Positions 53,418 to 62,321 of a stretch of DNA of 64,000 nucleotides are shown here, in pieces; the first letter of the stretch is position 1; each line of letters starts with the position of its first letter. The notes under the pieces were generated by a model. The model did not search any database and had not been told where the DNA came from. It was given only the letters and a program-made list of their open reading frames with translations. Location: assembly GCF_022012475.1 (NCBI RefSeq), contig NZ_JAKLWS010000007.1, forward strand, positions 113,159-177,158, written 5' to 3'. The DNA is from Rhodohalobacter sulfatireducens. Lineage in GTDB: Bacteria > Bacteroidota > Rhodothermia > Balneolales > Balneolaceae. The position numbers were made by a program, and so were the translations under genes.

Positions 53418-55157
53418 TCAATACCCTGCAGCCTGACCGTCTACCCTGGATTCAGATGCTCCGAAATAGACTCCTTTCTCATGATCTCGCATAATTCCCT
53501 GGTAGCGGCCAAAAAAGCTGTTACCAATCTGCACATTATGTCCTTTCGCTCGCAGCTCACGAACTACCTCGAAATCTATAGAAGATTCAATACTTACTTG
53601 TCCCGGGCCATCCAGCCTTTCAGATAAACTGTCAGTTGGCTGGGTTGATCCGGAATGCGACCACCGTAGAGCATCACCCGCCTGCTGAATGTTCATTCCA
53701 AAATCTATGATATTAGTCAGTAAACTAACATGACCGACAGGTTGATATGCACCTCCCATATTTCCATAAGCATACCAGGGTTTTCCATCTTTCATTACAA
53801 AACCAGGAATGATAGTATGAAACGGCCTTTTACCGGGCTCGTAAACATTGGGATGTTCCGGATCAAGTGAAAAAAGTTCACCGCGATTTTGAAAACTGAA
53901 TCCGGTTCCCGGAACGACAAACCCCGTACCCATCCCCCGGAAATTACTCTGAATCAGTGAAACCATATTTCCGTCTTTGTCAGCTGTTGTTAAGAAGATC
54001 GTATCACCTTCCTCAAGCTGCTCCACACCGGAACTGAGATCTGCCAAAGCTTCATCTCCGATCAATTCACGGCGTTCGGCAGCATATTCTTTGGAGAGTA
54101 AAACATCATACGGAACATCCTGAAAGTCGGGATCTGCATAATGCTTTGCACGGTCTTCAAACGCCAATTTTTTTGCCTCAATAAGCAGGTGAAGTGTTTC
54201 AGTACTGGCAAATCCCTTGGAGGCCAAGTCGAAACCCTCCAGGATGTTCAGCATCTGCAAAACCGCAGTTCCCTGAACATTTCCGCCAACCTGGTATACA
54301 TCATATCCGCGATAGTTTGTCGATACAGGATCAACCCATTCAGAGTGGTGTTTTTCAAAATCTTCGTATCGGAGATATCCACCATGTTCGCGCATGTATG
54401 AATCTACTTTTTCTGCAATTTCGCCACAATAAAAAGCATCACGCCCCTGCCTGGCCAAAAGTCGAAAGGTGTTACCCAAGTCCGGATTTTTGAAAATCTC
54501 CCCTTTTTCAGGACCCTCCCCGTCTATCGTAAATGTCTCTTCGAATGCTCCGGGCTGATCTTTGAGAAAAGGAACACTTCGTCTCCAACTTGCGGAGATC
54601 ACTTCTGTAACTGGAAAACCCTCCTCGGCATAATGAGTGGCAGGGGCTAAAATATCAGTCATGGACATTGACCCGAAACGATCGTGCATTTCAAACCAGC
54701 CATCTACAGCGCCGGGCACAGAAACGGAAAGCAGGCTATAAGACGGAATAGATTCTGCTCCTTGGTTCTCCAGTTCAGCTATAAGTTCCTCGTATGAAAG
54801 CCCCGTTGGCGATCGGCCGCTTGCATTCAAGGCGTATAACTGCTCCGTTTCTGCATCCCAAATAATTGCAAAAAGGTCTCCCCCAATTCCATTGCCCGTC
54901 GGTTCCATCAAACCCGTAGCGGCATTGGCTGCTATAGCGGCATCAATGGCATTCCCACCCTGCCTCAATATATCCAGTCCAATTTGTGTAGCTAATGGGT
55001 GGCTGGTTGCAACCATCCCGTTTTCCGCTATTACCTCGGAACGAGTCATATTCATGGGCCCGGCTTCACGATCGATCTGTGCGAATACAGAGGGCGGGAT
55101 AGTTACAAAACTGATTAATATAAATATGGATGAGAGGAACGTTTTGCTGGTGATCAT
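53418..55157 (-). CDS. ggt: Gamma-glutamyltransferase
   Basis: A 579-residue exported Ntn-hydrolase. Signal peptide, then the large-subunit opening VIAENGMVATSHPLATQIGL and GGNAIDAAIAANAATGLMEP. The self-cleavage/nucleophile site is Thr390-Thr391 in IFLTTADKDGNMVSLIQS, where many GGTs have TTHFSVVD; the small subunit follows with GFVVPGTGFSFQNRGELFSL and NMGGAYQPVGHVSLL. It removes gamma-glutamyl groups from glutathione and related peptides. The shortened residue set after TT resembles the YwrD-like branch. A complex palindrome lies upstream at 55236-55350. Confidence 0.92.
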   Translation of the reverse strand: MITSKTFLSSIFILISFVTIPPSVFAQIDREAGPMNMTRSEVIAENGMVATSHPLATQIGLDILRQGGNAIDAAIAANAATGLMEPTGNGIGGDLFAIIWDAETEQLYALNASGRSPTGLSYEELIAELENQGAESIPSYSLLSVSVPGAVDGWFEMHDRFGSMSMTDILAPATHYAEEGFPVTEVISASWRRSVPFLKDQPGAFEETFTIDGEGPEKGEIFKNPDLGNTFRLLARQGRDAFYCGEIAEKVDSYMREHGGYLRYEDFEKHHSEWVDPVSTNYRGYDVYQVGGNVQGTAVLQMLNILEGFDLASKGFASTETLHLLIEAKKLAFEDRAKHYADPDFQDVPYDVLLSKEYAAERRELIGDEALADLSSGVEQLEEGDTIFLTTADKDGNMVSLIQSNFRGMGTGFVVPGTGFSFQNRGELFSLDPEHPNVYEPGKRPFHTIIPGFVMKDGKPWYAYGNMGGAYQPVGHVSLLTNIIDFGMNIQQAGDALRWSHSGSTQPTDSLSERLDGPGQVSIESSIDFEVVRELRAKGHNVQIGNSFFGRYQGIMRDHEKGVYFGASESRVDGQAAGY

Positions 55158-55547
55158 TAGAAATTTGGTTTTGTTAAAATGCTTATAGTATACCGCTTCA
55201 AGTATTTATAAAGAAGTGTCCTTGAAGAGTCTGAAGCCTGCCTGTGCCGAGGCTTCGGCAGACAGGCAGAGCGGAAGTCCTTCAAGCGTCACGTCTTCTT
55301 ATTGAAAATCACCAAAAAAGACGCTTCAAGAACCTTCGGACGCTTGAAGGTCATTGAACCGGTAAACGCGTTATAGTATACTATTTCAATACTCGAAATA
55401 AACTATAATCATTTCAACTTTACTGAATATCTTGCAATTTCGAAAAAATACAATCGCTACTCCGGGACGTAAAATTTGTATTCAATACACTTTTTGCGAA
55501 CTTTCTGTTCAGCTTTTTGTTTTAATTTGAAATCAATCAACATTTGA
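55158..55547. other. 390-base gap between divergent genes, palindrome only
   Basis: No coding frame with family resemblance. Contents are the palindromes at 55236-55350 and AT-rich flanks that must hold the promoters for the divergent ggt and GroES-like genes; I cannot pick out convincing -33/-7 pairs. Confidence 0.6.
55236..55350. repeat. Composite palindrome upstream of ggt
   Basis: GCCTGCCTGTGCCGAGGC ... TCGGCAGACAGGC (55236-55267) is a long stem, sister to 13617-13646. Beside it CCTTCAAGCGTC (55279-55290) and GACGCTTGAAGG (55339-55350) form a perfect 12-base inverted repeat enclosing a third copy, GACGCTTCAAG. Confidence 0.8.
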
Positions 55548-55925
55548 ATGATCCAGGAATACCTTAATTCAGTTGACAAATTTATCATTATTGGCGATCG
55601 GGTTCTCATCAAACCGCGTGACATGGAAACCCGTACCAAAAGCGGACTTGTACTTCCCGCAACCGTGAAAGAGAAAGAAGAGATTCAGAGTGGCTATATT
55701 ATCAAAACCGGGCCGGGATACCCAATACCGTCACAGGAAATAGATGAGCCCTGGAAAGATCAAACTTCTGACCCGAAATATATCGGCATGCAGGCCAAAG
55801 AAGGCGATCTCGCTATTTTTCTGAAAAGCCGTTCACATGAAATTGAATTTGAAAATGAGAATTTCCTGATCGTTCCTCACGCAGCCATACTTTTGTTGAT
55901 TCGCGACGAACACCACCTCGAATAA
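55548..55925 (+). CDS. GroES/Cpn10-like co-chaperonin family protein
   Basis: A 125-residue protein. IIIGDRVLIKPRDMETRTKS and GLVLPATVKEKEEIQSG are the Cpn10 barrel and mobile-loop start, and the end ENFLIVPHAAILLLI matches the closing strand. The middle (SQEIDEPWKDQTSDPKYIGM) is longer than in standard ~95-residue GroES, and no groEL is adjacent. It may be a divergent second Cpn10 rather than the main GroES. It is followed after 14 bases by an MBL hydrolase gene. Confidence 0.82.
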   Translation: MIQEYLNSVDKFIIIGDRVLIKPRDMETRTKSGLVLPATVKEKEEIQSGYIIKTGPGYPIPSQEIDEPWKDQTSDPKYIGMQAKEGDLAIFLKSRSHEIEFENENFLIVPHAAILLLIRDEHHLE

Positions 55926-55939
55926 AATCCATATAACTT

Positions 55940-56833
55940 ATGAAACGCATTGATTTCTTAAAACAGGTTGCACTACTCTTGGCCGGATCAGCTTTCTTGC
56001 CAAAACTAAAATTTCTACAGGACTCTAACTTTACTGAACTCAGAAATGGCGTTGGTATTTTTACCATGCAGGGTGGAACCATCGGCTGGTTTACAACTGA
56101 AGATGCGATTGTGGCGATTGACTCTCAATATCCGGATCCAGCCGGTAATTTTATAAGCGGCATTTCCAATTTTGGTGGCGGGCCCGAAAAGGTGTTGTTT
56201 AATACGCATCATCATGGTGATCATACCGGCGGGAACTCCGTTTTTGAAGAGAACAGTTACCAGATTATTGGTCATGCTAATGTACCGGATTTAATGCGGA
56301 TGTCAGCTGAAGGTTCCGACAATCAACCAACCGTTCCCGGCACCACATTTGAGGAGCAATATGATATGGATATGGGCAATGAAACTATTCACGCTAAACA
56401 CTATGGACCGGCTCATACCGGCGGCGATTCCGTGATTTGGTTTGAAAATGCCAATGTTGCCCACATGGGAGACCTGATGTTCAATCGGCTCTATCCTTTC
56501 ATCGATCGCGGTGGTGGTGCTTTGATTGCAAACTGGATTACCACGTTAGAAAATGTCGTTTCTGAAGCGAATTCTGACACACAGTTTATTTTTGGACATG
56601 GAAACCCTGAATTCGGTGTAACCGGAAGCGGCGATGATTTGCTCCACATGCGAGATTTCCTCTCCCATCTGATGGAATACACCCGCCGGGGAATTGCAGA
56701 AGGACATAGCAAAGAGGAACTGATGGATATTGAATCATTCGATGAATTCCCTAACTTTATCAGCCCGAGCGATTTTCTTTCACTCTCAAGAAATGTGGAT
56801 GTAGCCTATCGTGAACTTACTGAAGAAGAATAA
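55940..56833 (+). CDS. Exported metallo-beta-lactamase-fold hydrolase
   Basis: A 297-residue hydrolase. An N-terminal export segment (MKRIDFLKQVALLLAGSAFL) resembles a Tat-type signal with KR instead of RR. The MBL motif HxHxDH is NTHHHGDHTGG (His90, His92, Asp94, His95), with later ligands in YGPAHTGGDSVIWF, NVAHMGDLMFN and FIFGHGNPEF. Two metal ions and a hydrolytic role are expected; the substrate is unknown. The layout resembles cyclase/quinoprotein-relay MBL proteins. Its end overlaps the next small gene by 23 bases. Confidence 0.87.
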   Translation: MKRIDFLKQVALLLAGSAFLPKLKFLQDSNFTELRNGVGIFTMQGGTIGWFTTEDAIVAIDSQYPDPAGNFISGISNFGGGPEKVLFNTHHHGDHTGGNSVFEENSYQIIGHANVPDLMRMSAEGSDNQPTVPGTTFEEQYDMDMGNETIHAKHYGPAHTGGDSVIWFENANVAHMGDLMFNRLYPFIDRGGGALIANWITTLENVVSEANSDTQFIFGHGNPEFGVTGSGDDLLHMRDFLSHLMEYTRRGIAEGHSKEELMDIESFDEFPNFISPSDFLSLSRNVDVAYRELTEEE

Positions 56834-57092
56834 AGAAAGACCAGACACAGACAGTGAGATGGCGCAAAGGTCTTCATATGTGCCATCATCCGACGAGTAC
56901 AAGCGAGTCAACTACGCCAAAGCTTCTTCGACCGAGGACTCTAACTCTATCTCCAAAACTAATGGGCAGCGAAGATGCATATACTGTGGACAGCTTGCTC
57001 CTTTAGTTTGGGTACACGGCCATGGACAATGTTCTTCGTGCGGAATTAACGTAGAGGAGTGTTGTCGTGGCGAGAATTGTGATTTTAACTAG
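56811..57092 (+). CDS. Small cysteine-rich (zinc-binding) protein
   Basis: A 93-residue protein, or 77 if it starts at the in-frame ATG at 56859. The C-half has Cys56-Cys59 (CIYCG) and Cys74-Cys77 (CSSCG), a zinc-ribbon spacing around LAPLVWVHGHG, and a second cysteine group at 84-90 (CCRGENC). The conserved-looking core 'LVWVHGH-QC--C' recalls small Bacteroidota proteins of unknown function. The N-half is polar and probably disordered. It overlaps the MBL gene by 23 bases and may be translated with it. Confidence 0.65.
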   Translation: MNLLKKNKERPDTDSEMAQRSSYVPSSDEYKRVNYAKASSTEDSNSISKTNGQRRCIYCGQLAPLVWVHGHGQCSSCGINVEECCRGENCDFN

Positions 57093-57224
57093 TCCAAAGT
57101 ATCTGTTTTTAGGTGGATAGTTTTTTGTTTCGATTTGAGGAATGTGGAGTGCATAAAGTTGACAATTACTTTGAGTTGCAGTTCCTTTCCATCAACGGTC
57201 TACTAAAATCTATCTACTACTTGC

Positions 57225-58412
57225 ATGAAGCATAGACTACTTTTCCCTTTTGCAGTTCTCATTTTTCTATTCTTCGCCGATTCAGCCCATTCACAACGAG
57301 CTCGTGATCTTGGAATTGAAACAGGCATTCTAACTCCGGGTGAGTTTAATGCAATTACCGATGTAGCCGGGGTAAAAGTGGGACATCAAACGATTATTGA
57401 AGGAGATGGCATTCGAACCGGTGTTACTGCTATTCTTCCGCATGACGGAAATATTTTTCAGGAACGAGTCCCGGCGGCAGTATACGTGGGAAATGGATTT
57501 GGCAAAGCACTTGGCTTTACCCAGGTTCGCGAGCTTGGAGAGATAGAAACGCCCATCGGCCTCACCAATACTCTCAGCATTCATACAGTTGCCAATGGTA
57601 TTTCTGATTATGTACTCAATCAACCCGGAAATGAGAATGTAAGATCGGTCAATCCCGTAGTTGGTGAGACGAATGACGGCTGGCTGAACGAGATCCGAGC
57701 GAGAAACGTAACCATTGATGATGTATACGCAGCAATCGGAAATGCCAAAACCGGTACAGTTGAAGAGGGAAATGTAGGAGCCGGAACGGGAACCCGGGCG
57801 CTGGGATTTAAAGGAGGAATTGGCACGGCATCCCGAGTTTTACCTTCAGGTCGCGGGGGTTATACCGTTGGCGTTTTGGTTCAGTCCAATTTTGGTGGAA
57901 TCCTGACGATCAACGGAGCGCCTGTAGGGGAAGAACTCAAAAATCATTACATGGCAAATGAGATTCCGTATGATCTGGCTTCAATTGCGCCACCAGAACC
58001 CTCCCGGCGGTCAGACGGCTATAGTTATGATACAGACGGATCAATCATGATCATCGTCGCAACGGATGCTCCGATCACATCGCGAAACCTGGAACGCCTC
58101 GCCAAACGTGCATTTCTTGGAGTAGTCCGGGTCGGCGGATTTGCATCAAACGGAAGTGGTGATTACGTCATTGCATTTTCGACTCATAAAGAAGTTCGTA
58201 TTCATCAGGATGATGAAGCAGTATATTCCATCAACAAATTGAAAAACAGTGAAATGACACCACTATTTCTCGCCGCTGTGGAAGCCACAGAAGAAGCGAT
58301 CCTTAATTCCCTCTTTCAAGCCAAAACCATGACTGGCTGGAATGGACATACACAGGAAGCACTACCTGTTGATAAAGTGATGGAGATTTTAGAGAGATAC
58401 AATTTGGATTAA
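57225..58412 (+). CDS. P1-family (DmpA-like) aminopeptidase, exported
   Basis: A 395-residue exported Ntn-hydrolase: signal peptide (LLFPFAVLIFLFFADSAHSQ), then RARDLGIETGILTPGEFNAI, TDVAGVKVGHQTII typical of DmpA/BapA. The self-processing nucleophile is Ser273 in TDGSIMIIVATDAPI; it would split into alpha (~250) and beta (~125) chains. VGAGTGTRALGFKGGIGTAS and RLAKRAFLGVVRVGGFASNG are conserved. It removes amino-terminal residues, often beta- or D-amino acids, from peptides. Followed by a palindrome array before ddl. Confidence 0.93.
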   Translation: MKHRLLFPFAVLIFLFFADSAHSQRARDLGIETGILTPGEFNAITDVAGVKVGHQTIIEGDGIRTGVTAILPHDGNIFQERVPAAVYVGNGFGKALGFTQVRELGEIETPIGLTNTLSIHTVANGISDYVLNQPGNENVRSVNPVVGETNDGWLNEIRARNVTIDDVYAAIGNAKTGTVEEGNVGAGTGTRALGFKGGIGTASRVLPSGRGGYTVGVLVQSNFGGILTINGAPVGEELKNHYMANEIPYDLASIAPPEPSRRSDGYSYDTDGSIMIIVATDAPITSRNLERLAKRAFLGVVRVGGFASNGSGDYVIAFSTHKEVRIHQDDEAVYSINKLKNSEMTPLFLAAVEATEEAILNSLFQAKTMTGWNGHTQEALPVDKVMEILERYNLD

Positions 58413-58457
58413 GGTTAGAGACTTTTATCTGTTATAGTTTATTAGAGTTTAAAGAAT

Positions 58458-58577
58458 GGAAGCAAGAGCTTCCAGGTTTACGTTCCGAAGGAGGACCTTC
58501 GGGAACGAGTAAAGGATGGCGCAAACATCTTTGTTTGTGCATGTTGTTAGGAGCACGAGCGAGACGATCGCGCTATC
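58458..58577. repeat. Array of four hairpins before ddl
   Basis: GGAAGC/GCTTCC (58458-58473), CGTTCCGAAGG/CCTTCGGGAACG (58481-58507), GCGCAAACATCTTTGTTTGT, ending GC (58519-58540), and an element ending CGAGACGATCGCGCTATC (58551-58577) that belongs to the GATAGYGC family. The whole gap 58413-58700 has no other content I can see. Confidence 0.75.
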
Positions 58578-58700
58578 TTCGTAAATTAATTCTACACTGC
58601 AACAAACAACACACAACGAACTACAAACAACCAACGACTCCCGTTGTCAATTCACAGGCTAACTTCGTATCATCTGTAGACATACAAGATTTCTTTTTTT

Positions 58701-59885
58701 ATGGATCAAAAAACTGTATTGGTAGCATTTGGAGGTGCTTCACCCGAACATGAAGTTTCTGTAATTACGGCTCACCAGGCCATTGCCGCACTCCAGGATT
58801 CCGAGTATCAAGTCACCCCACTTTATATCACAAAAAATGGCCGGTGGCTGACCGGAGAAAACCTACTTGACCTGAAAAATTTTGAGGACCTCAAGAAACT
58901 TGAAAACAGTAGTATAGCCTGTTTCTTTGGTCAAAATGATTTTGGCCAACCTGTGTTAATTGAACAGAAGACCGGTTTGTTCTCAAAATCAAAATCACAT
59001 CCCATACATGCGGTTTTAAATGCTTTTCACGGATCGAAAGGTGAAAACGGGGCCTTCCAGGGAGCTTGCGAGATGTTCAATATTCCTTGTACCGGAAGTA
59101 GTGTGATGGGGTCATCCATTGGAATGGATAAAGTGATGGCCAAAGAGATCTGCCGTACTCATGGTATTCCGGTTGTTGAAGGTGTTAATTTTGTCGAGAA
59201 GAACTGGATCGATAATCAATTATCCATTATCAAGAATATTGAATCGCTTGATTACCCGGTCATTGTAAAACCGGTCCATTTAGGAAGCAGTATTGGTGTT
59301 GAGGTGGTTAAAGAGCGGGACGCACTGATTCGTGCTATTGAATCGTCTTTTAAATACGATGATCATCTGTTGGTTGAAAAGGTTGTTGCCCCGTTAATGG
59401 AAATTAATTGCTCCGTATTGGGCTCGTCCAGGGAACAACGTACCAGCGTATGTGAACGTCCTCTGGGAAAAGAAGAACTTCTCTCCTTCCAGGATAAATA
59501 TATGAATGACCAGGAGGCGAAGGGAATGGCATCAGCCGATCGCGAAATTCCTGCAAAAATACCTGATAAACTTACAACTGCAATCCGGGAAACATCTATC
59601 GAAGTTTTTAAGCTACTCTCTTGCAGTGGATTGGCTCGCCTTGATTTTTTAGTAAATGAAGAGACGCATCAATTTTATTTTAATGAAATTAACACCATAC
59701 CGGGCTCGTTTTCGTTTTATCTTTGGGAAGAGACAGATATTACTTTTAAGGAATTATTATTGGAGTTAATTGATATAGCCGTTGAAGATCAGAATCAAAA
59801 AGCACGGCGCATCCAGAGTTACGACACAAACCTTTTAAGTCAAAAAGCTGTTAAAGGCATTAAAGGACTCAAAACCAATAAATAG
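58701..59885 (+). CDS. ddl: D-alanine--D-alanine ligase
   Basis: A 394-residue ATP-grasp enzyme forming the D-Ala-D-Ala end of peptidoglycan precursors. VLVAFGGASPEHEVSVITAH opens the first domain. HAVLNAFHGSKGENGAFQGA and PCTGSSVMGSSIGMDKVMAK follow, then the ATP-grasp loops PVIVKPVHLGSSIGVEVV and EINCSVLG, and the end YFNEINTIPGSFSFYLW with metal and phosphate residues. It is slightly longer than the usual ~330-370. First gene of a ddl-lipoprotein-nadK unit. Confidence 0.96.
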   Translation: MDQKTVLVAFGGASPEHEVSVITAHQAIAALQDSEYQVTPLYITKNGRWLTGENLLDLKNFEDLKKLENSSIACFFGQNDFGQPVLIEQKTGLFSKSKSHPIHAVLNAFHGSKGENGAFQGACEMFNIPCTGSSVMGSSIGMDKVMAKEICRTHGIPVVEGVNFVEKNWIDNQLSIIKNIESLDYPVIVKPVHLGSSIGVEVVKERDALIRAIESSFKYDDHLLVEKVVAPLMEINCSVLGSSREQRTSVCERPLGKEELLSFQDKYMNDQEAKGMASADREIPAKIPDKLTTAIRETSIEVFKLLSCSGLARLDFLVNEETHQFYFNEINTIPGSFSFYLWEETDITFKELLLELIDIAVEDQNQKARRIQSYDTNLLSQKAVKGIKGLKTNK

Positions 59886-61358
59886 ATGAAACTAAATACA
59901 TTACGAAATTTCGCATTCTTTCTGATTCTGATGACCGGTATCTACGCTTGCAGTTCATCGGAATCTACAGTTGTGGTTGTTGAAGATGCGCCCGCCACAC
60001 AGCAAACCACCCAGCAGGATTCAACAGAAGAAGAATTTACTCAACTGACAATCGGGTTGATTGATTCTGTCACAAATTTTGATCCGCTCTTCGCCGAAAA
60101 TTTGAGTACACAGAGAGCACTCACTCTTATTTATGATGGATTGTATACCCTTGACCGACAGGGGAATCCTATCCCGGATATTGCAAGCAACTTAGAAGTT
60201 TCTGAAGACAGCCTGGAATATGTATTTCGCCTCAATCAAAATAAATTCTTTCATAACAGTTCCATTTTTAATTCCGGAATTGGCCGCAGGGTAAATGCTT
60301 CGGATGTTAAAACTGCTCTCGAAAGAACCGCCAGTATTAACGTGCCCAGTCAAGCCGCCCAGTTACTAATGAACATCCGCGGGTTTGAAAATTACTACCT
60401 TGAGCAACGATCCGTTTACGATCCTGATCAGCGCGTTTTGCAAAGCGTAGCCGGAATTCAGGTGATTGACAGACAAACACTGGCAATAGTATTGAAAGAG
60501 AAAGACCCTCAGTTTCTAACAAAACTCGCATCTCCATATTTATTAATCTATCCACAAGAAGCAATTTCTGGAAATTCATCAATTCTTTCAGAACGGCCCG
60601 TCGGTACAGGGCCTTATCAGTTAAACAGGGTAGAAAATAATGGACAAATTGTGATGATACGCAGAGATAGCTTCAACGGAAGTGACCTGCCACCCATCAA
60701 CCGGATTAACATGCAGATGTTTGAAAGTGAATCGAATCTGTTCCAGGAGTTTTCTACAAGTGATACTGATTGGATTCCCGAAATTGGACCTGAAATATCA
60801 AACCAAATTCTAAATGAAAACGGAGAACTTCAGTCCTCTTACCAGCAAAACTTTAACTTTGTGCAGAATAACGCTTCGCGCATTGCGGCTTTGTATTTAA
60901 ACGAAGGGGCTGAAGTTAATCAACAATGGTTGATAAGCCGTCTTGCTTACCTGACAGAAGAAGATTTTTCAACACGGGGAGATATCTCTTTGAATGTCGA
61001 CGAATTTGAGATCACGGAAGATGCAGAACCACTTGAACAGTATTATTCAAGCTATACGGAAGATGCAATTACCCGGAAAATTTTAACAGAACTGCATAAT
61101 ATTATTTTTACCCCGAATTCATCCCTGGTTTTATTTGATATTCGGGTTCCGACCCGGCAAACATCCATATACAGCCGAAATAGCAGTTCGCTGCATCACA
61201 ATCTTAGTCCCATTGATGAAAACTATTGGATGCGTGTAGATACAGATATTCTCGGGATCTATAAAAATCGGGTTAGGGGAATTGAATCCACATCTGTGCC
61301 CTGGCTTTTGCATATAGACCAGGTTAGTGTTCAAAATTCTATAACCAGCGCTGAATGA
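59886..61358 (+). CDS. Peptide/oligopeptide ABC transporter substrate-binding lipoprotein
   Basis: A 490-residue lipoprotein (lipobox IYAC, Cys22) of the SBP family 5 (DppA/OppA) type. After a Thr/Gln-rich linker come the typical TIGLIDSVTNFDPLFAENLS, ALTLIYDGLYTLDRQGNPIP, FRLNQNKFFHNSS and VGTGPYQLNRVENNGQIVMI segments. The usual permease and ATPase genes are absent: it sits directly after ddl and overlaps nadK by four bases. Substrate unknown; such orphan binding proteins may serve a transporter elsewhere. Confidence 0.88.
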   Translation: MKLNTLRNFAFFLILMTGIYACSSSESTVVVVEDAPATQQTTQQDSTEEEFTQLTIGLIDSVTNFDPLFAENLSTQRALTLIYDGLYTLDRQGNPIPDIASNLEVSEDSLEYVFRLNQNKFFHNSSIFNSGIGRRVNASDVKTALERTASINVPSQAAQLLMNIRGFENYYLEQRSVYDPDQRVLQSVAGIQVIDRQTLAIVLKEKDPQFLTKLASPYLLIYPQEAISGNSSILSERPVGTGPYQLNRVENNGQIVMIRRDSFNGSDLPPINRINMQMFESESNLFQEFSTSDTDWIPEIGPEISNQILNENGELQSSYQQNFNFVQNNASRIAALYLNEGAEVNQQWLISRLAYLTEEDFSTRGDISLNVDEFEITEDAEPLEQYYSSYTEDAITRKILTELHNIIFTPNSSLVLFDIRVPTRQTSIYSRNSSSLHHNLSPIDENYWMRVDTDILGIYKNRVRGIESTSVPWLLHIDQVSVQNSITSAE

Positions 61359-62224
61359 GCTTTTGCATCATAGCAAATCCTGAAAAGTATTCCATTCAAG
61401 ATCCTCTTGAGCGAGTTATCCTGTGGGCACAAGCTAACGGAACCAAAATATTTGTTACAGAACAGATCAAAAAGCAGTTCCCTGAAATAGTACAGGGACA
61501 AACCATTACAGTGGTTGATAGTGAGCAAAAAGCAATTCAAGAAGCTGATGTAATCATTGCTTTGGGGGGAGACGGAACTATGTTGCATACCGCTCATCTT
61601 GTTAAGGAAATTGAAAAACCACTGGTAGGTATCAACACCGGGAAGCTTGGTTTTATGGCGAATATTCAGCCCTCTCAAATAGAGGAAGCTCTGCAAAGTG
61701 TAGTTGAAAAAAAATACCGACTTGATAAACGTCAAATGCTCCAGGCAAAAACAGAGGAAGGTGAACAATTTTACGCCCTCAACGAGTTTCTTTTTTCCCG
61801 GAAAGACACCTCCTCCATGATTAAACTTGAGGTGGAGTACGATGGCTCACTGATCAATCATTACTGGGCGGATGGATTGATTATAAGTTCTCCAACAGGT
61901 TCTACAGCTTACAACCTTTCTGCCGGCGGACCGATCATTCAGCCCAATACCCCTGTGATGGTAGTAACACCTATCAACCCGCACACCTTAACCACAAGGC
62001 CATTAGTATTGCCGAGCAACCGGCCTTTGACTGTTCGAAGTGTAGGCACATCTGAGCATATTTTATTTTCATATGATGGAATTGTACAGCCACATAACAG
62101 CACACTTGACATCGAAATAATTCAAAGCGATTTTTCAGTAGATCTTATACAATTGCCCGAACAAAACTATTTTGAAACATTGAGAAATAAACTGATGTGG
62201 GGCTTTGATAAACGAAAAGATTAA
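61355..62224 (+). CDS. nadK: NAD kinase
   Basis: A 289-residue enzyme making NADP from NAD. The signature GGDGTMLHTAH (Asp73 the catalytic/base residue), NTGKLGFMANI and the substrate loop LNEFLFSRKDTSSMIKLEVE are present. WADGLIISSPTGSTAYNLSA, GPIIQPNTPVMVVTPINPHT and LPSNRPLTVRS complete the family set. Length is normal. It overlaps the preceding lipoprotein gene (ATGA) and precedes mdh by 97 bases. Confidence 0.97.
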   Translation: MSFCIIANPEKYSIQDPLERVILWAQANGTKIFVTEQIKKQFPEIVQGQTITVVDSEQKAIQEADVIIALGGDGTMLHTAHLVKEIEKPLVGINTGKLGFMANIQPSQIEEALQSVVEKKYRLDKRQMLQAKTEEGEQFYALNEFLFSRKDTSSMIKLEVEYDGSLINHYWADGLIISSPTGSTAYNLSAGGPIIQPNTPVMVVTPINPHTLTTRPLVLPSNRPLTVRSVGTSEHILFSYDGIVQPHNSTLDIEIIQSDFSVDLIQLPEQNYFETLRNKLMWGFDKRKD

Positions 62225-62321
62225 AGAATCTACCTCGGTATTCATTCAATAAACACAGAATTTCTGTAATTTTTGAATATCGAACTTTTTCAATAAAACA
62301 CTCATAAAATCAAATATAATC

